DNA of 64,000 nucleotides, taken from NCBI GenBank assembly GCA_963789495.1, contig CAWBLP010000005.1, forward strand, positions 62,001 through 126,000. The letters are read 5' to 3'. Under the pieces are notes generated by a model. That model was not told where the DNA came from, did no database searches, and saw only the letters and a list, made by a program, of their open reading frames with translations. The translations under genes and the position numbers were made by a program. The number at the start of each line of letters is the position of its first letter. Within the stretch, counting starts at the first letter, position 1. Of this stretch, positions 7,813-16,872 are shown in pieces. Source of the DNA: CAWBLP01 sp963789495 (GTDB lineage: Bacteria > Pseudomonadota > Alphaproteobacteria > Acetobacterales > Acetobacteraceae).

Positions 7813-8900
7813 TGTTGTTCAATCTTGCCCGCCCGCTGGCGGATCAGTTCATCCTGTTCAACCTGTTCCGCTACCTCACCTTCCGCTCGGGCGCCGCCTG
7901 CCTGACCGCGCTGGTCGTGAGCTTCCTGCTGGGGCCGCCGCTGATCCGCTGGCTGAAATCCGTCCAGGGCTACGGCCAGCCGATCCGGCTGGACGGGCCG
8001 GAGCGTCATCTGGTCGAGAAGAAGGGCACGCCGACCATGGGCGGCCTGCTGATCCTGTTCGCGATGACGATTTCTACCTTGTTATGGGTCGATCTGCGTA
8101 ACGGCTATGTCTGGGCCGTGCTGGTCGTGACGCTTGGCTACGGCGCCCTGGGCTTCGTGGACGACTATCTCAAGGTCACCAGGCGCAACCACAAGGGCGT
8201 GTCGGGGCGCACCAAGCTGATCGTCCAGGCCGCGGTCGGCCTCGGTACGGCCGTCTGGATCGTCACCCTCACGCGCGCGCCGCTCGGCACCGAGCTGTCA
8301 TTGCCGATCTTGAAGGAGGTGCTGATCCCGCTCGGCGTGTTCTTTCCGATATTTGGCATGCTGGTGCTGATGGGGGCATCGAACGCCGTCAACCTGACCG
8401 ACGGGCTCGATGGACTGGCGATCGTGCCGACCATCATCTGCGCCGGCGTGTTCGCATTGATCTCGTATCTGGTCGGCAACCGGATTTTCGCCGACTACCT
8501 GCAGCTCAACTACGTTCCCGGCGTTGGCGAGCTGTCGGTGTTCCTCGCCTCGCTGATCGGCGCCGGCCTTGGCTTCCTGTGGTTCAACGCGCCGCCCGCG
8601 GCGGTATTCATGGGCGATATCGGGTCGCTGTCGCTGGGCGGCGCGCTGGGCGCGGTCGCCCTCGCCACCAAGCATGAAATCGTGCTGATGATCGTCGGCG
8701 GCCTGTTCGTCGTGGAGACGGTGTCCGTCATCGTGCAGGTATTCTGGTTCAAGCGTACCGGCACCCGCGTGTTCCTGATGGCGCCGTTGCACCATCATTT
8801 CGAAAAGAAGGGTTGGGCGGAGCCCACCATCGTGATCCGTTTCTGGATCATCTCGATGATCCTGGCGCTGGTCGGCCTGGCGACATTGAAGATCCGATGA
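7812..8900 (+). CDS. mraY: Phospho-N-acetylmuramoyl-pentapeptide transferase
   Basis: MraY moves phospho-MurNAc-pentapeptide from UDP to undecaprenyl phosphate, making lipid I in the inner membrane. About ten hydrophobic helices are visible. Signature segments are KKGTPTMGGLLI, the metal-binding DDYLKVTRRNHKGVS, NLTDGLDGLAI, and the late APLHHHFEKKGWAE histidine cluster. The length of 362 residues is standard. Start and stop both overlap neighbouring genes (TGATG with murF, ATGA with murD). Confidence 0.97.
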   Translation: MLFNLARPLADQFILFNLFRYLTFRSGAACLTALVVSFLLGPPLIRWLKSVQGYGQPIRLDGPERHLVEKKGTPTMGGLLILFAMTISTLLWVDLRNGYVWAVLVVTLGYGALGFVDDYLKVTRRNHKGVSGRTKLIVQAAVGLGTAVWIVTLTRAPLGTELSLPILKEVLIPLGVFFPIFGMLVLMGASNAVNLTDGLDGLAIVPTIICAGVFALISYLVGNRIFADYLQLNYVPGVGELSVFLASLIGAGLGFLWFNAPPAAVFMGDIGSLSLGGALGAVALATKHEIVLMIVGGLFVVETVSVIVQVFWFKRTGTRVFLMAPLHHHFEKKGWAEPTIVIRFWIISMILALVGLATLKIR

Positions 8901-10267
8901 GCGCATTTCCGCCTGACCTGTTCGCCGGGAAGCGCTTCGCCGTGGTGGGGCTGGGCAAGAACGGCCTGCCTGCCGCGCAGGCGCTGCAGGCGATGGGCGC
9001 CGAGGTGGCCGCGTGGGACGATTCCGCCACCGCCCGGGACGGCGCGACCGGTGTCGATCTGCGCAATCCGCTGGAAGGGAAGTTCGACTTCGACGCGCTG
9101 GTGCTGTCGCCCGGCATCCCACATCACCTGCGAAAGCCGCACCCGGCGGCCTTGCGCGCACAGGATGCCGGCGTGCCGATCCTGGTTGATGCGGAACTTC
9201 TGTTCCTCGCCGTGCGCCAGGCGGGTTCGCGGGCACGCTTCGCCGGGATCACCGGGACCAACGGCAAATCCACCACCACGGCGCTGTTGGCGCATGTCCT
9301 GGCCGAGGCCGGCGTGCCGGTCGCCGCCGGCGCCAATCTCGGTCCGGCGGCTCTGTCGCTTCCTCTGTTACCACATGATGGAGTGTACGTGCTGGAGATG
9401 TCCTCCTACATGTTGGAGCAACTCGACACGCTCCGCTTCGATGCGGCGGCAATGCTCAATCTCAGTCCCGACCATCTGGATCGACACGGCGACATGGCCG
9501 GCTACGCCATGGCCAAGCGCGCGATCTTCGATCGGCAGCAGGCCGTCGATCTTGCGGTGCTCGGGGTGGACGATCCGCTCTCCCGCGAGATGGCGGCGAC
9601 GCTGCGGAGCGAGCCGGCCCGGGTCGTTACCGTCTCGGGGCCAGCGGTGCTGTCCGGAGCGGATGAACGGTCGGGCCAGACCGACGCGGCATTCCTCCGT
9701 GCCTGCCTGCGCCATGCTCCGGCGCTGCCTGGCGCGCATAATGCCCAGAACGCCGCGGCCGCCTTTGCCATCGCACAATTCTTTGGTGTGTCACCCGACC
9801 GGTTTGCGCAGGCCCTGGCGACGTTCCCCGGCCTGCCGCATCGCCAGCAACTGGTAGCGCAGATCGGCGGCATCGCGTTCATCAACGACAGCAAGGCCAC
9901 CAACGCCAACTCCACCGCCCGCGCACTGGGTTGCCACGACCGCATCGTCTGGATCGCCGGCGGCATGCAGAAGGAAGGCGGAATCGAGCCGCTGGCGGAA
10001 TACTTCCCCCGGATCGCCCGCGCTCTGCTGATCGGGCGCGACGCGCCGGACTTCGCCGCCACGCTCACAGCCCATCACGTGCCGCACCAGATCGTCGGCA
10101 CGCTGGAAGCCGCAATTCCTGTCGCCCTGACCGCCGCCCGCGAAGTCGGTGCGCCGGTCGTGCTGCTGTCGCCGGCCTGCGCGAGCTGGGACCAGTTCAC
10201 CGGCTACGACCAGCGCGGCGACCGGTTTGCCGCCATAGCGCGCGCCCTGGCCGAGGAGGCGCGCTGA
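8897..10267 (+). CDS. murD: UDP-N-acetylmuramoyl-L-alanine--D-glutamate ligase
   Basis: MurD ligates D-glutamate to UDP-MurNAc-L-Ala in the cytoplasm. It has an N-terminal Rossmann-like VVGLGKNGLPAAQAL, the ATP loop ITGTNGKSTTTALL, EMSSYMLEQ, LNLSPDHLDRH, and the C-terminal FINDSKATNANSTARAL. The protein is 456 residues. I chose the ATG at 8897, which overlaps the mraY stop by ATGA, rather than an upstream in-frame start inside mraY. The stop overlaps the ftsW start (TGATG). Confidence 0.96.
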   Translation: MSAFPPDLFAGKRFAVVGLGKNGLPAAQALQAMGAEVAAWDDSATARDGATGVDLRNPLEGKFDFDALVLSPGIPHHLRKPHPAALRAQDAGVPILVDAELLFLAVRQAGSRARFAGITGTNGKSTTTALLAHVLAEAGVPVAAGANLGPAALSLPLLPHDGVYVLEMSSYMLEQLDTLRFDAAAMLNLSPDHLDRHGDMAGYAMAKRAIFDRQQAVDLAVLGVDDPLSREMAATLRSEPARVVTVSGPAVLSGADERSGQTDAAFLRACLRHAPALPGAHNAQNAAAAFAIAQFFGVSPDRFAQALATFPGLPHRQQLVAQIGGIAFINDSKATNANSTARALGCHDRIVWIAGGMQKEGGIEPLAEYFPRIARALLIGRDAPDFAATLTAHHVPHQIVGTLEAAIPVALTAAREVGAPVVLLSPACASWDQFTGYDQRGDRFAAIARALAEEAR

Positions 10268-11388
10268 TGCCGACACTGTCACGCGCCGACAACTCACTGC
10301 TGGGCCGTTGGTGGTGGACCGTCGATCGCTGGACACTGGGAGCGATCGGCGTGCTGATCGGCTTCGGCTACATCATGATGCTGGCGGCATCGCCCGCGGT
10401 GGCCGAACGCATCGGCTCTTCCCGCGACATGTTCATCCTGAAGCAGGTGGTGTTCCTGGCCGTGGCCGGCGGCATCGTGGTCGGCGTGTCCCTGTTGTCG
10501 CCCCGCAACATCCGTCGCCTGGCGATTGTCGGCTGCCTGGTCGCACTGGTGCTGACCGCCGCGACGATGGTCGTGGGGGTGGAGATCAAGGGCGCACGCC
10601 GCTGGATCGCGCTGCCCGGCATGTCGGTGCAGCCGTCCGAATTCCTCAAGCCCTGCTTCGCGGTGACCGCGGCCTGGCTGATCAGCGAGGGCAAACGCCT
10701 GTCGCGATTCCCCGGCATGGCGATTGCGCTCGCGGTCTTCCTGCTGATCGCGCTGCTGCTGAAGGCGCAGCCGGATATCGGCATGCTGGCCGTCATCACC
10801 ATGGTGTTCGTGGCGCAGCTCTACATCAGCGGGCTGAATCTGTTCTTTGTCCTTTGCGCCCTGGGCATGATCGGGGGTGGCGCGTTCGGCGCCTATCTGC
10901 TGTTCCCGCATGTGCAGAGTCGCGTGCAGCGCTTCCTGCATCCCGAGAGCGGCGACACCTATCAGGTGACCACGGCGCTGGAGGCATTCGGCAATGGTGG
11001 CCTGCTCGGGCGCGGCCCTGGCGAGGGCCGGGTGAAGGACGTGCTGCCCGACGCCCATGCCGACTTCGTCTACGCCGTCGCCGGTGAGGAATTCGGCATG
11101 CTGGTCTGCGTGATCATCCTCGCGGTGTTCGCGTTCATCGTGCTGCGCGGCCTGCTGAAGCTGCTGAAGGAACAGGACCTGTTCATCGTGCTGTCCTGCA
11201 CCGGACTGATCACCGGGTTCGGGCTGCAGGCCTTCGTCAACATGGCCTCCACCCTGAAGCTGATCCCGACCAAGGGCATGACCTTGCCGTTCATTTCCTA
11301 CGGCGGCTCCTCGGTCATGGCCGTGGCGCTGGGCATGGGCATGCTGCTGGCACTGACCCGCCGCCGCCACCGGGAGGACGGGGCATGA
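10267..11388 (+). CDS. ftsW: Septal peptidoglycan glycosyltransferase FtsW
   Basis: FtsW is the SEDS-family polymerase that works with FtsI to build septal glycan strands from lipid II. The 373-residue sequence carries many transmembrane segments. Family hallmarks are GARRWIALPGMSVQPSEFLK, LLKAQPDIGML, ALEAFGNGGLLGRGPGEGRVK, LPDAHADFVYAVAGEEFG and the C-terminal PTKGMTLPFISYGGSS. The ATG at 10267 overlaps the murD stop; longer upstream extensions of the frame lie inside murD. It overlaps murG by ATGA. Confidence 0.96.
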   Translation: MPTLSRADNSLLGRWWWTVDRWTLGAIGVLIGFGYIMMLAASPAVAERIGSSRDMFILKQVVFLAVAGGIVVGVSLLSPRNIRRLAIVGCLVALVLTAATMVVGVEIKGARRWIALPGMSVQPSEFLKPCFAVTAAWLISEGKRLSRFPGMAIALAVFLLIALLLKAQPDIGMLAVITMVFVAQLYISGLNLFFVLCALGMIGGGAFGAYLLFPHVQSRVQRFLHPESGDTYQVTTALEAFGNGGLLGRGPGEGRVKDVLPDAHADFVYAVAGEEFGMLVCVIILAVFAFIVLRGLLKLLKEQDLFIVLSCTGLITGFGLQAFVNMASTLKLIPTKGMTLPFISYGGSSVMAVALGMGMLLALTRRRHREDGA

Positions 11389-12500
11389 GGGGGCCGGCGG
11401 TGAAGCCGATCGTGATCGCGGCCGGCGGCACTGGCGGGCATTTCTTTCCCGCCGAGGCGCTGGGCAGCGAATTGCTGGCGCGTGGCCATCGCATCGCGCT
11501 GATGACCGACAGCCGGTCTGCAGGCCTGCAGAGTGCGGTGTTCGCCGGCCACGAGCAGTTCGTCATTCGTGGCGCCGGGATCGCAGGGCGTGGCCTGGTG
11601 CGTGGCGGCAAGGCGGTGCTCGCGCTTGCCTCCGGCGTTGTCCAGGCGCGCGGTATCCTGCGCCGGCTTGGCGCCGCGGCGGTGATTGGGTTCGGCGGCT
11701 ATCCCTCGGTCGCGCCCGTGCTCGCCACACGCGTTCTGCGCCGCCGTCCTTCCGTGTTGCTGCATGAACAGAACGCCGTGCTGGGGCGGGCCAATCGCTT
11801 TCTGGCGTCGCGGGCGGACATCCTCGCGCTGAGTTTCTCGGCGACGCAACGTGTGCCGGAGAAGGCCGCCACCCAGGTCGTCGGCAATCCGGTGCGTCCC
11901 GCCGTCGCCGCTCTGGCGCGCACCAGTTATGTCGCACCGGACAAGACCATTCGTCTGCTGGTGTTGGGCGGGTCGCTCGGGGCGCGTGTGTTCAGCGACA
12001 TCGTGCCAGATGCGATTCGCGCACTGCCCGATGCGCTGCGTGGCCGGATCACGGTCGTGCAGCAGTGTCGCGCGGAGGACCTGGAGCGGGTTGGTGCCGC
12101 CTATGCCGCAGCCGGGATCGCGGCGGAGCTGTCGAGCTTCTTCGCCGATGTCGCCGCGCGGCTGGTCGCGGCACATCTGGTGATCGCCCGGGCCGGCGCA
12201 TCGACTGTTGCGGAACTGGCGGTGGCGGGGCGCCCTGCCATCCTGGTGCCACTGCCCGGTGCGATCGACGACCATCAGTCGGCCAATGCGCGCGCTCTCG
12301 CCGAGGTCGGCGGAGCATGGGTGATGCCGCAGCCGGATTTCACCGCGCCCGCCCTGACGCAACGACTGGCCGAGATTCTGTCGGACGGACCGGCCCTGGC
12401 CCGCACCGCCGTCGGTGCCCGCAGTGTGGCCCGGCCCGATGCAACGACGAGGCTTGCTGACCTGGTGGAGGACTTCATGCGCCAGGAGGCCCGCGCATGA
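11385..12500 (+). CDS. murG: UDP-GlcNAc--MurNAc-pentapeptide-PP-undecaprenol GlcNAc transferase
   Basis: MurG adds GlcNAc to lipid I on the inner face of the membrane, giving lipid II. The GT-B fold shows the N-terminal AAGGTGGHFFPAEAL loop (residues 11-25), GFGGYPSVAPV, LHEQNAVLGRANR, LGGSLGARVFSD and the nucleotide-sugar-binding region IARAGASTVAELAVAGRPAILVPLP. Length is 371 residues. The ATG at 11385 overlaps the ftsW stop. The stop at 12498-12500 overlaps the start of a 37-codon ORF rather than murC directly. Confidence 0.96.
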   Translation: MRGPAVKPIVIAAGGTGGHFFPAEALGSELLARGHRIALMTDSRSAGLQSAVFAGHEQFVIRGAGIAGRGLVRGGKAVLALASGVVQARGILRRLGAAAVIGFGGYPSVAPVLATRVLRRRPSVLLHEQNAVLGRANRFLASRADILALSFSATQRVPEKAATQVVGNPVRPAVAALARTSYVAPDKTIRLLVLGGSLGARVFSDIVPDAIRALPDALRGRITVVQQCRAEDLERVGAAYAAAGIAAELSSFFADVAARLVAAHLVIARAGASTVAELAVAGRPAILVPLPGAIDDHQSANARALAEVGGAWVMPQPDFTAPALTQRLAEILSDGPALARTAVGARSVARPDATTRLADLVEDFMRQEARA

Positions 12501-12610
12501 GCGTTCTTCGTCCTACCGAACGCGCACCGGCGGCTGTTGATTTCTTCTGCCACCGGCAGGGTCGGGCGCAAATCGCCACAGGCCGCTGTGAGCTGAGGCT
12601 GGCATCATGA
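12497..12610 (+). CDS. Small bridging ORF of 37 codons between murG and murC
   Basis: The frame starts with an ATG that overlaps the murG stop (ATGA, 12497-12500) and ends with a TGA that overlaps the murC start (ATGA, 12607-12610). It encodes 37 residues, begins MSVLRPTERAP and has two Cys, with no transmembrane segment or recognised motif. The double overlap matches the rest of this operon and suggests translational coupling from murG to murC through a short ORF. Whether the peptide itself has a role is unknown. A degenerate spacer that happens to be open is the alternative. Confidence 0.5.
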   Translation: MSVLRPTERAPAAVDFFCHRQGRAQIATGRCELRLAS

Positions 12611-14049
12611 GAGCCCTTCCGTTGTCCATCGGCACGATCCATTTCGTCGGCATCGGTGGTATCGGCATGTCGGGCATCGCCGAGGTGCTGCATACGCTTG
12701 GCTATGTTGTCCAAGGCAGCGACATCGCTGAATCCGCCAACGTGCAGCGACTGCGCGCGGCCGGCATTCCGGTGGCGATCGGCCACGACGCCGCCAATCT
12801 GGACCGGGCGCAGGTGATCGTCGTGTCCACCGCGGTGAAACGCGACAATCCCGAGGTCCTGGCGGCGCGTGCGAAGCTGCTGCCGGTGGTGCGGCGCGCG
12901 GAGATGCTGGCCGAATTGATGCGGCTGAAATGGTCGATCGCGGTCGGTGGCACGCACGGCAAAACCACCACGACCAGCCTGATTGCCTGCGTGCTGGAAG
13001 CCGCCAAACTGGATCCGACCGTGATCAACGGCGGCATCATCAATGCTTATGGCACCAATACGCGTCTGGGTGCCGGCGACTGGATGGTGGTGGAAGCGGA
13101 CGAATCCGACGGCAGCTTCCTGCGCCTGCCGGCGGTGATCGCGGTCGTTACCAATATGGACGCCGAACATTTGGACCACTGGGGCACGTCGGAAGCGATG
13201 GTCGCCGGCTACGACCAGTTCGTTGCCAATGTGCCGTTCTATGGCTTTGCCGTGCTGTGCATCGATCACCCGGCGGTGCAGCAGATGATCCCGCGCCTGT
13301 CCGACCATCGCATCATCACCTACGGCTTCTCCCCCCAGGCCGATATCCGTGCCGACCGCGTCGTTCCCGACAAGCTCGGCTCCACCTTCGAAGTTCTGGT
13401 CACCGACCGTGCGCGGAATCGTCAGCGCCGCATGGGACCGTTCCGTCTGCCGATGCTGGGCACCCATAACGTGCAAAACGCGCTCGCCGCGGTCGCGGTC
13501 GGCGTCGAAATGGAGATCGACGACACCACCCTGCGCAGCGCCTTCGCCAGCTTCAAAGGCGTGAAGCGGCGCTTCAGCAAGACCGGGGAGGCAGGCGGCA
13601 TCACGGTGATCGACGATTATGGCCACCATCCGGTGGAGATCGCCGCAGTGCTGAAGGCGACGCGCCAGGCCGGCGCACGCGATGTCATCGCCGTGGTGCA
13701 GCCGCATCGGTTCACCCGGCTGCATTCGCTGTTCAACGAGTTCTGCACCTGCATGAACGACGCCGGCACGGTGATCGTGGCGGATGTGTATCCGGCCGGC
13801 GAGGCGCCGATCCCAGGTATCGATCGCGATGCGTTGGTGGATGGGTTGCGAGCGCGAGGGCATCGCTCGGTCGTGCCGCTGCCCTCGCCCGGACGCCTGG
13901 CCGAGATGGTGCACGCGATCGCCCGCCCGGGTGACTATGTGGTGTGCCTCGGTGCCGGATCGATCACGCAATGGGCCGCCGCCTTGCCGGCCGAACTGAC
14001 CGCCATGCAGGCAAACGGGCAGCGGCGTTCGGCCGGAGGTGCGGCGTGA
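12607..14049 (+). CDS. murC: UDP-N-acetylmuramate--L-alanine ligase
   Basis: MurC attaches the first amino acid, L-alanine, to UDP-MurNAc. The N-terminal HFVGIGGIGMSGIAEVL dinucleotide-like loop (residues about 12-28), the ATP loop GGTHGKTTTTSLI, EADESDGSFL, NMDAEHLDHWG and the C-terminal DDYGHHPVEI with QPHRFTR are all characteristic. Length is 480 residues, normal. The ATG at 12607 overlaps the stop of the 37-codon ORF, and the murC stop overlaps a GTG start for murB. Confidence 0.97.
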   Translation: MRALPLSIGTIHFVGIGGIGMSGIAEVLHTLGYVVQGSDIAESANVQRLRAAGIPVAIGHDAANLDRAQVIVVSTAVKRDNPEVLAARAKLLPVVRRAEMLAELMRLKWSIAVGGTHGKTTTTSLIACVLEAAKLDPTVINGGIINAYGTNTRLGAGDWMVVEADESDGSFLRLPAVIAVVTNMDAEHLDHWGTSEAMVAGYDQFVANVPFYGFAVLCIDHPAVQQMIPRLSDHRIITYGFSPQADIRADRVVPDKLGSTFEVLVTDRARNRQRRMGPFRLPMLGTHNVQNALAAVAVGVEMEIDDTTLRSAFASFKGVKRRFSKTGEAGGITVIDDYGHHPVEIAAVLKATRQAGARDVIAVVQPHRFTRLHSLFNEFCTCMNDAGTVIVADVYPAGEAPIPGIDRDALVDGLRARGHRSVVPLPSPGRLAEMVHAIARPGDYVVCLGAGSITQWAAALPAELTAMQANGQRRSAGGAA

Positions 14050-14987
14050 CGGCACGACCGGCAGTTCGCATGTCCGACCATTCACCCTTCCCGCCGCTGC
14101 GTGGCCGGAGGCAGGCGCAGGCCCCGTTGGCGCCGTTCACCTGGTTCCGTGTCGGTGGCCCGGCAGAGGCCTTGGTGCGTCCCGCGGATGCCGACGACCT
14201 TGCACAGTTTCTGCGTGCCTTGCCGCTCGATGTGCCGGTGCAGGTGATCGGTGCCTGTTCCAATCTGATCATCCGCGATGGCGGCCTGCCCGGGGTCACG
14301 CTCCGTCTTGCCCGCGGCTTCTCCGCTATCACCGCCGAAGCCGATGGTGTGATCGCCGGTGCTGCCGCATTGGATGTCACCGTTGCGGAACATGCCGCCG
14401 CCGCCGAACTTGGTGGGCTGGAGTTCCTGTGTGGCATTCCCGGCACCATCGGCGGTGCGGTGACCATGAATGCCGGCGCCTATGGTGGGGACATCGCCTC
14501 GGTGCTCGACTGGGTGGAGGTCGTCACCCGCTCCGGCGAGCAGCGACGACTGTCCGCCGCGGATCTCGCCTTCGTCTATCGCCATGCGCATCTGCCGCAT
14601 GGCGCCGTGGTGGTGCGGGCGCGGCTGCGTGCACAACGCGGTGCAGCAACCCTGATTGCGGCGCGGATGGCGGAAATCCGCGCGTCGCGTGAAGCCTCGC
14701 AGCCGATCCGCGCCCGCACCGGCGGCTCCACGTTCCGCAATCCTGACGGCATGAAGGCGTGGGAACTGATCGATGGCGCCGGATGTCGCGGCCTGACCCG
14801 TGGTGGCGCCCAGGTCAGCGAGAAGCACTGCAATTTTCTGATCAACACCGGCAACGCGACAGCCGCCGATATCGAGGGCCTGGGCGAGGAAGTGCGCCGT
14901 CGCGTGTTCGCGGCGTCCGGCGTGAGTTTGGAATGGGAGATAAGGCGTATCGGCGTACCTGCCGGCAAGCCGGAGATCGTGGCATGA
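14046..14987 (+). CDS. murB: UDP-N-acetylenolpyruvoylglucosamine reductase
   Basis: MurB is the FAD/NADPH enzyme that reduces enolpyruvyl-UDP-GlcNAc to UDP-MurNAc. Motifs seen are TWFRVGGPAEALVRP, the FAD-binding IGACSNLIIRDGGLPG, GLEFLCGIPGTIGGAVTMNAGAYG, GSTFRNPDG and AWELIDGAGCRG. The GTG at 14046 overlaps the murC stop as a GTGA junction, giving 313 residues. An ATG at 14070 (MSDHSPF) would give 305 and is also plausible. The stop overlaps ddl by ATGA. Confidence 0.94.
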   Translation: MTARPAVRMSDHSPFPPLRGRRQAQAPLAPFTWFRVGGPAEALVRPADADDLAQFLRALPLDVPVQVIGACSNLIIRDGGLPGVTLRLARGFSAITAEADGVIAGAAALDVTVAEHAAAAELGGLEFLCGIPGTIGGAVTMNAGAYGGDIASVLDWVEVVTRSGEQRRLSAADLAFVYRHAHLPHGAVVVRARLRAQRGAATLIAARMAEIRASREASQPIRARTGGSTFRNPDGMKAWELIDGAGCRGLTRGGAQVSEKHCNFLINTGNATAADIEGLGEEVRRRVFAASGVSLEWEIRRIGVPAGKPEIVA

Positions 14988-15937
14988 GCGAGACCATGGC
15001 ATCGCCCGGTCGTCGCGCCCGGCGTGTCGCCGTGCTCTATGGCGGCATCTCGGCGGAACGCGAGGTCAGCCTGTCGACCGGTGTCCAGGTGATCGCGGCG
15101 CTGCGCGAAGCAGGGTTCGAGGTGCAGCCGATCGAGGTCGGTGAGGATCTCGGCGCCGTTCTCGCGGCGCTGCAACCGAAGCCCGATGTGGTGTTCAACG
15201 CCTTGCACGGACGCTTCGGCGAGGATGGCGTGATCCAGGGCGTACTCGATTGGATCGGCGTGCCGTATACGCATTCCGGCGTGCGCGCCTCCGCCTTGGC
15301 GATGGATAAGGTGGCGGCGAAGGCAGCCTTCGCTTCGGCCGGCCTGCCGGTCGCGCGCGGCTGCGTGGTGGCGATGGATGTGCTGGAAACCGCCGATCCG
15401 CTGCCCCTGCCCTATGTCATCAAGCCGATCAACGAGGGGTCCTCGGTCGGTGTGGAGATCATCCGTCAGGGCGACAATCGGCGCGCCGAGGTGGCGCGTG
15501 CCTGGCGATTCGGCCGCTCGGCCCTGGTGGAGGAATACGTTCCGGGCCGCGAACTGACCGTCGGTGTCATGGGCGAGCAGCCGTTGGCTGTGACCGAGAT
15601 CATCGCCGATGCCGGCGTGTTCTACGATTACGAATCGAAATATGCCGAAGGCGGCTCGCGTCACGTCATCCCGGCCCATGTGCATCCCGATGCCTATGCG
15701 CGTGCAATGGAGGTTGCGGCAGCGGCGCATCGTGCCATCGGCTGCCGTGGCGCGACGCGTTGCGACTTTCGCTACGACGACACGGAAGGGGAGCCAGGCC
15801 GATTGATCCTGCTGGAGATCAACACGCAGCCGGGCCTGACCCCGACCTCGTTGCTGCCGGAGCAGGCGGCGCATCGCGGCCTGTCGTTCCCGCAGCTTTG
15901 CGCCTGGATGGTGGAGAACGCCGCATGCGGTACCTGA
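14984..15937 (+). CDS. ddl: D-alanine--D-alanine ligase
   Basis: Ddl makes the D-Ala-D-Ala dipeptide used by MurF. The ATP-grasp enzyme shows VLYGGISAEREVSLSTG, NALHGRFGEDGVIQG, YTHSGVRASALAMDK, KPINEGSSVGVEII, VEEYVPGRELTVGV, and the C-terminal metal-binding EINTQPGLTPTSLLPEQA. The length of 317 residues is standard. The ATG at 14984 overlaps the murB stop. A 25-codon ORF (15925-16002) starts inside the ddl end and finishes with an ATGA overlap at 15999. Confidence 0.95.
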   Translation: MSETMASPGRRARRVAVLYGGISAEREVSLSTGVQVIAALREAGFEVQPIEVGEDLGAVLAALQPKPDVVFNALHGRFGEDGVIQGVLDWIGVPYTHSGVRASALAMDKVAAKAAFASAGLPVARGCVVAMDVLETADPLPLPYVIKPINEGSSVGVEIIRQGDNRRAEVARAWRFGRSALVEEYVPGRELTVGVMGEQPLAVTEIIADAGVFYDYESKYAEGGSRHVIPAHVHPDAYARAMEVAAAAHRAIGCRGATRCDFRYDDTEGEPGRLILLEINTQPGLTPTSLLPEQAAHRGLSFPQLCAWMVENAACGT

Positions 15938-16044
15938 CGGGTTCCGTTCCGCCGCTGCGCGTCTGCCGCAACGAATGCGAGCCGAGCGAGGCAGCGCCAT
16001 GAGTTCGAGCACCGCGCAACTCGCTGAAGGATCGCCCGGGGCGG

Positions 16045-16857
16045 ATGAAACTGCTGTTGCGGCGGCAGAAAAAGCTGCTGCGGCCGGCGGGGTGGATCCT
16101 GTTCGCCGCGATGATCGGGCTGGTCATCGTTGGTATCATGCATTCCGCCGCACCCGGCGGCACTGTTGCCAGCTTGCGGGAGCGCATCGGCAACGCCACC
16201 GCGTTCGCCGGCCTGCGGGTCACGCATGTGGAAGTGGAAGGCCGCGCCAACACGCCGGAATCGCTGCTGCACGCTGCAATCGGGGTGAACAAGGGCGATC
16301 CGATCCTCGGCTTTTCGCTGGAAGCGGCGCGACAGCGCATCGAGACCCTGTCCTGGGTCGAGCATGCCACAGTGGAGCGTCGGCTGCCCGGCACCGTCGT
16401 CGTATTCCTGCAGGAGCGGCGACCGTTTGCCATCTGGCAGCATCAAGGGAAATTCGTGCTGATCGATCGCAACGGGCAGATCGTCGCCAACAAGGATGTC
16501 GCGCACTTCCGCGAACTGCCGCTGATCGTTGGCGCCGGCGCACCGGCCGCCGCCGCGACGCTGCTGGATGCACTGACGGCCCGCCCGGCGTTGCAGGCGC
16601 GCGTGCTTGCGGCGGTCCGCGTGGGGGAGCGGCGCTGGAACCTGCGACTAAAGACCGGCTCGGATGTCCTGTTGCCCGAGGGGCACGAGGTGGCCGCGCT
16701 CCATCGCCTGAAGCAGCTGCAAGAAGACCATGCCGTGCTGGATCGGCCGCTGGTCGCGATCGACATGCGGCTGCCGGATCGCCTGGTGCTGCGGCCGCGA
16801 TCCGATGCGCCGTCGGATACGACCGCCAATCCGAATACGCCGAAGAAGCCGACGTGA
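16045..16857 (+). CDS. ftsQ: Cell division protein FtsQ (N-terminus probably extends to 15999)
   Basis: FtsQ is the bitopic divisome scaffold linking FtsL/FtsB to the rest. The open frame from ATG 16045 encodes 270 residues: a basic MKLLLRRQKKLLRPAGW tail, a transmembrane helix at about residues 17-35, a POTRA domain (VTHVEVEGRANTPESLL onward), and the FtsQ C-terminal domain. A second ATG at 15999 in another frame encodes MSSSTAQLAEGSPG. Deleting one G from the GGGG run at 16038-16041 fuses it to the FtsQ frame, giving a 285-residue protein with the usual longer cytoplasmic tail. The last part is a short Pro/Asn tail. Confidence 0.9.
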   Translation: MKLLLRRQKKLLRPAGWILFAAMIGLVIVGIMHSAAPGGTVASLRERIGNATAFAGLRVTHVEVEGRANTPESLLHAAIGVNKGDPILGFSLEAARQRIETLSWVEHATVERRLPGTVVVFLQERRPFAIWQHQGKFVLIDRNGQIVANKDVAHFRELPLIVGAGAPAAAATLLDALTARPALQARVLAAVRVGERRWNLRLKTGSDVLLPEGHEVAALHRLKQLQEDHAVLDRPLVAIDMRLPDRLVLRPRSDAPSDTTANPNTPKKPT

Positions 16858-16872
16858 GGGAGTGCTCCCGCT

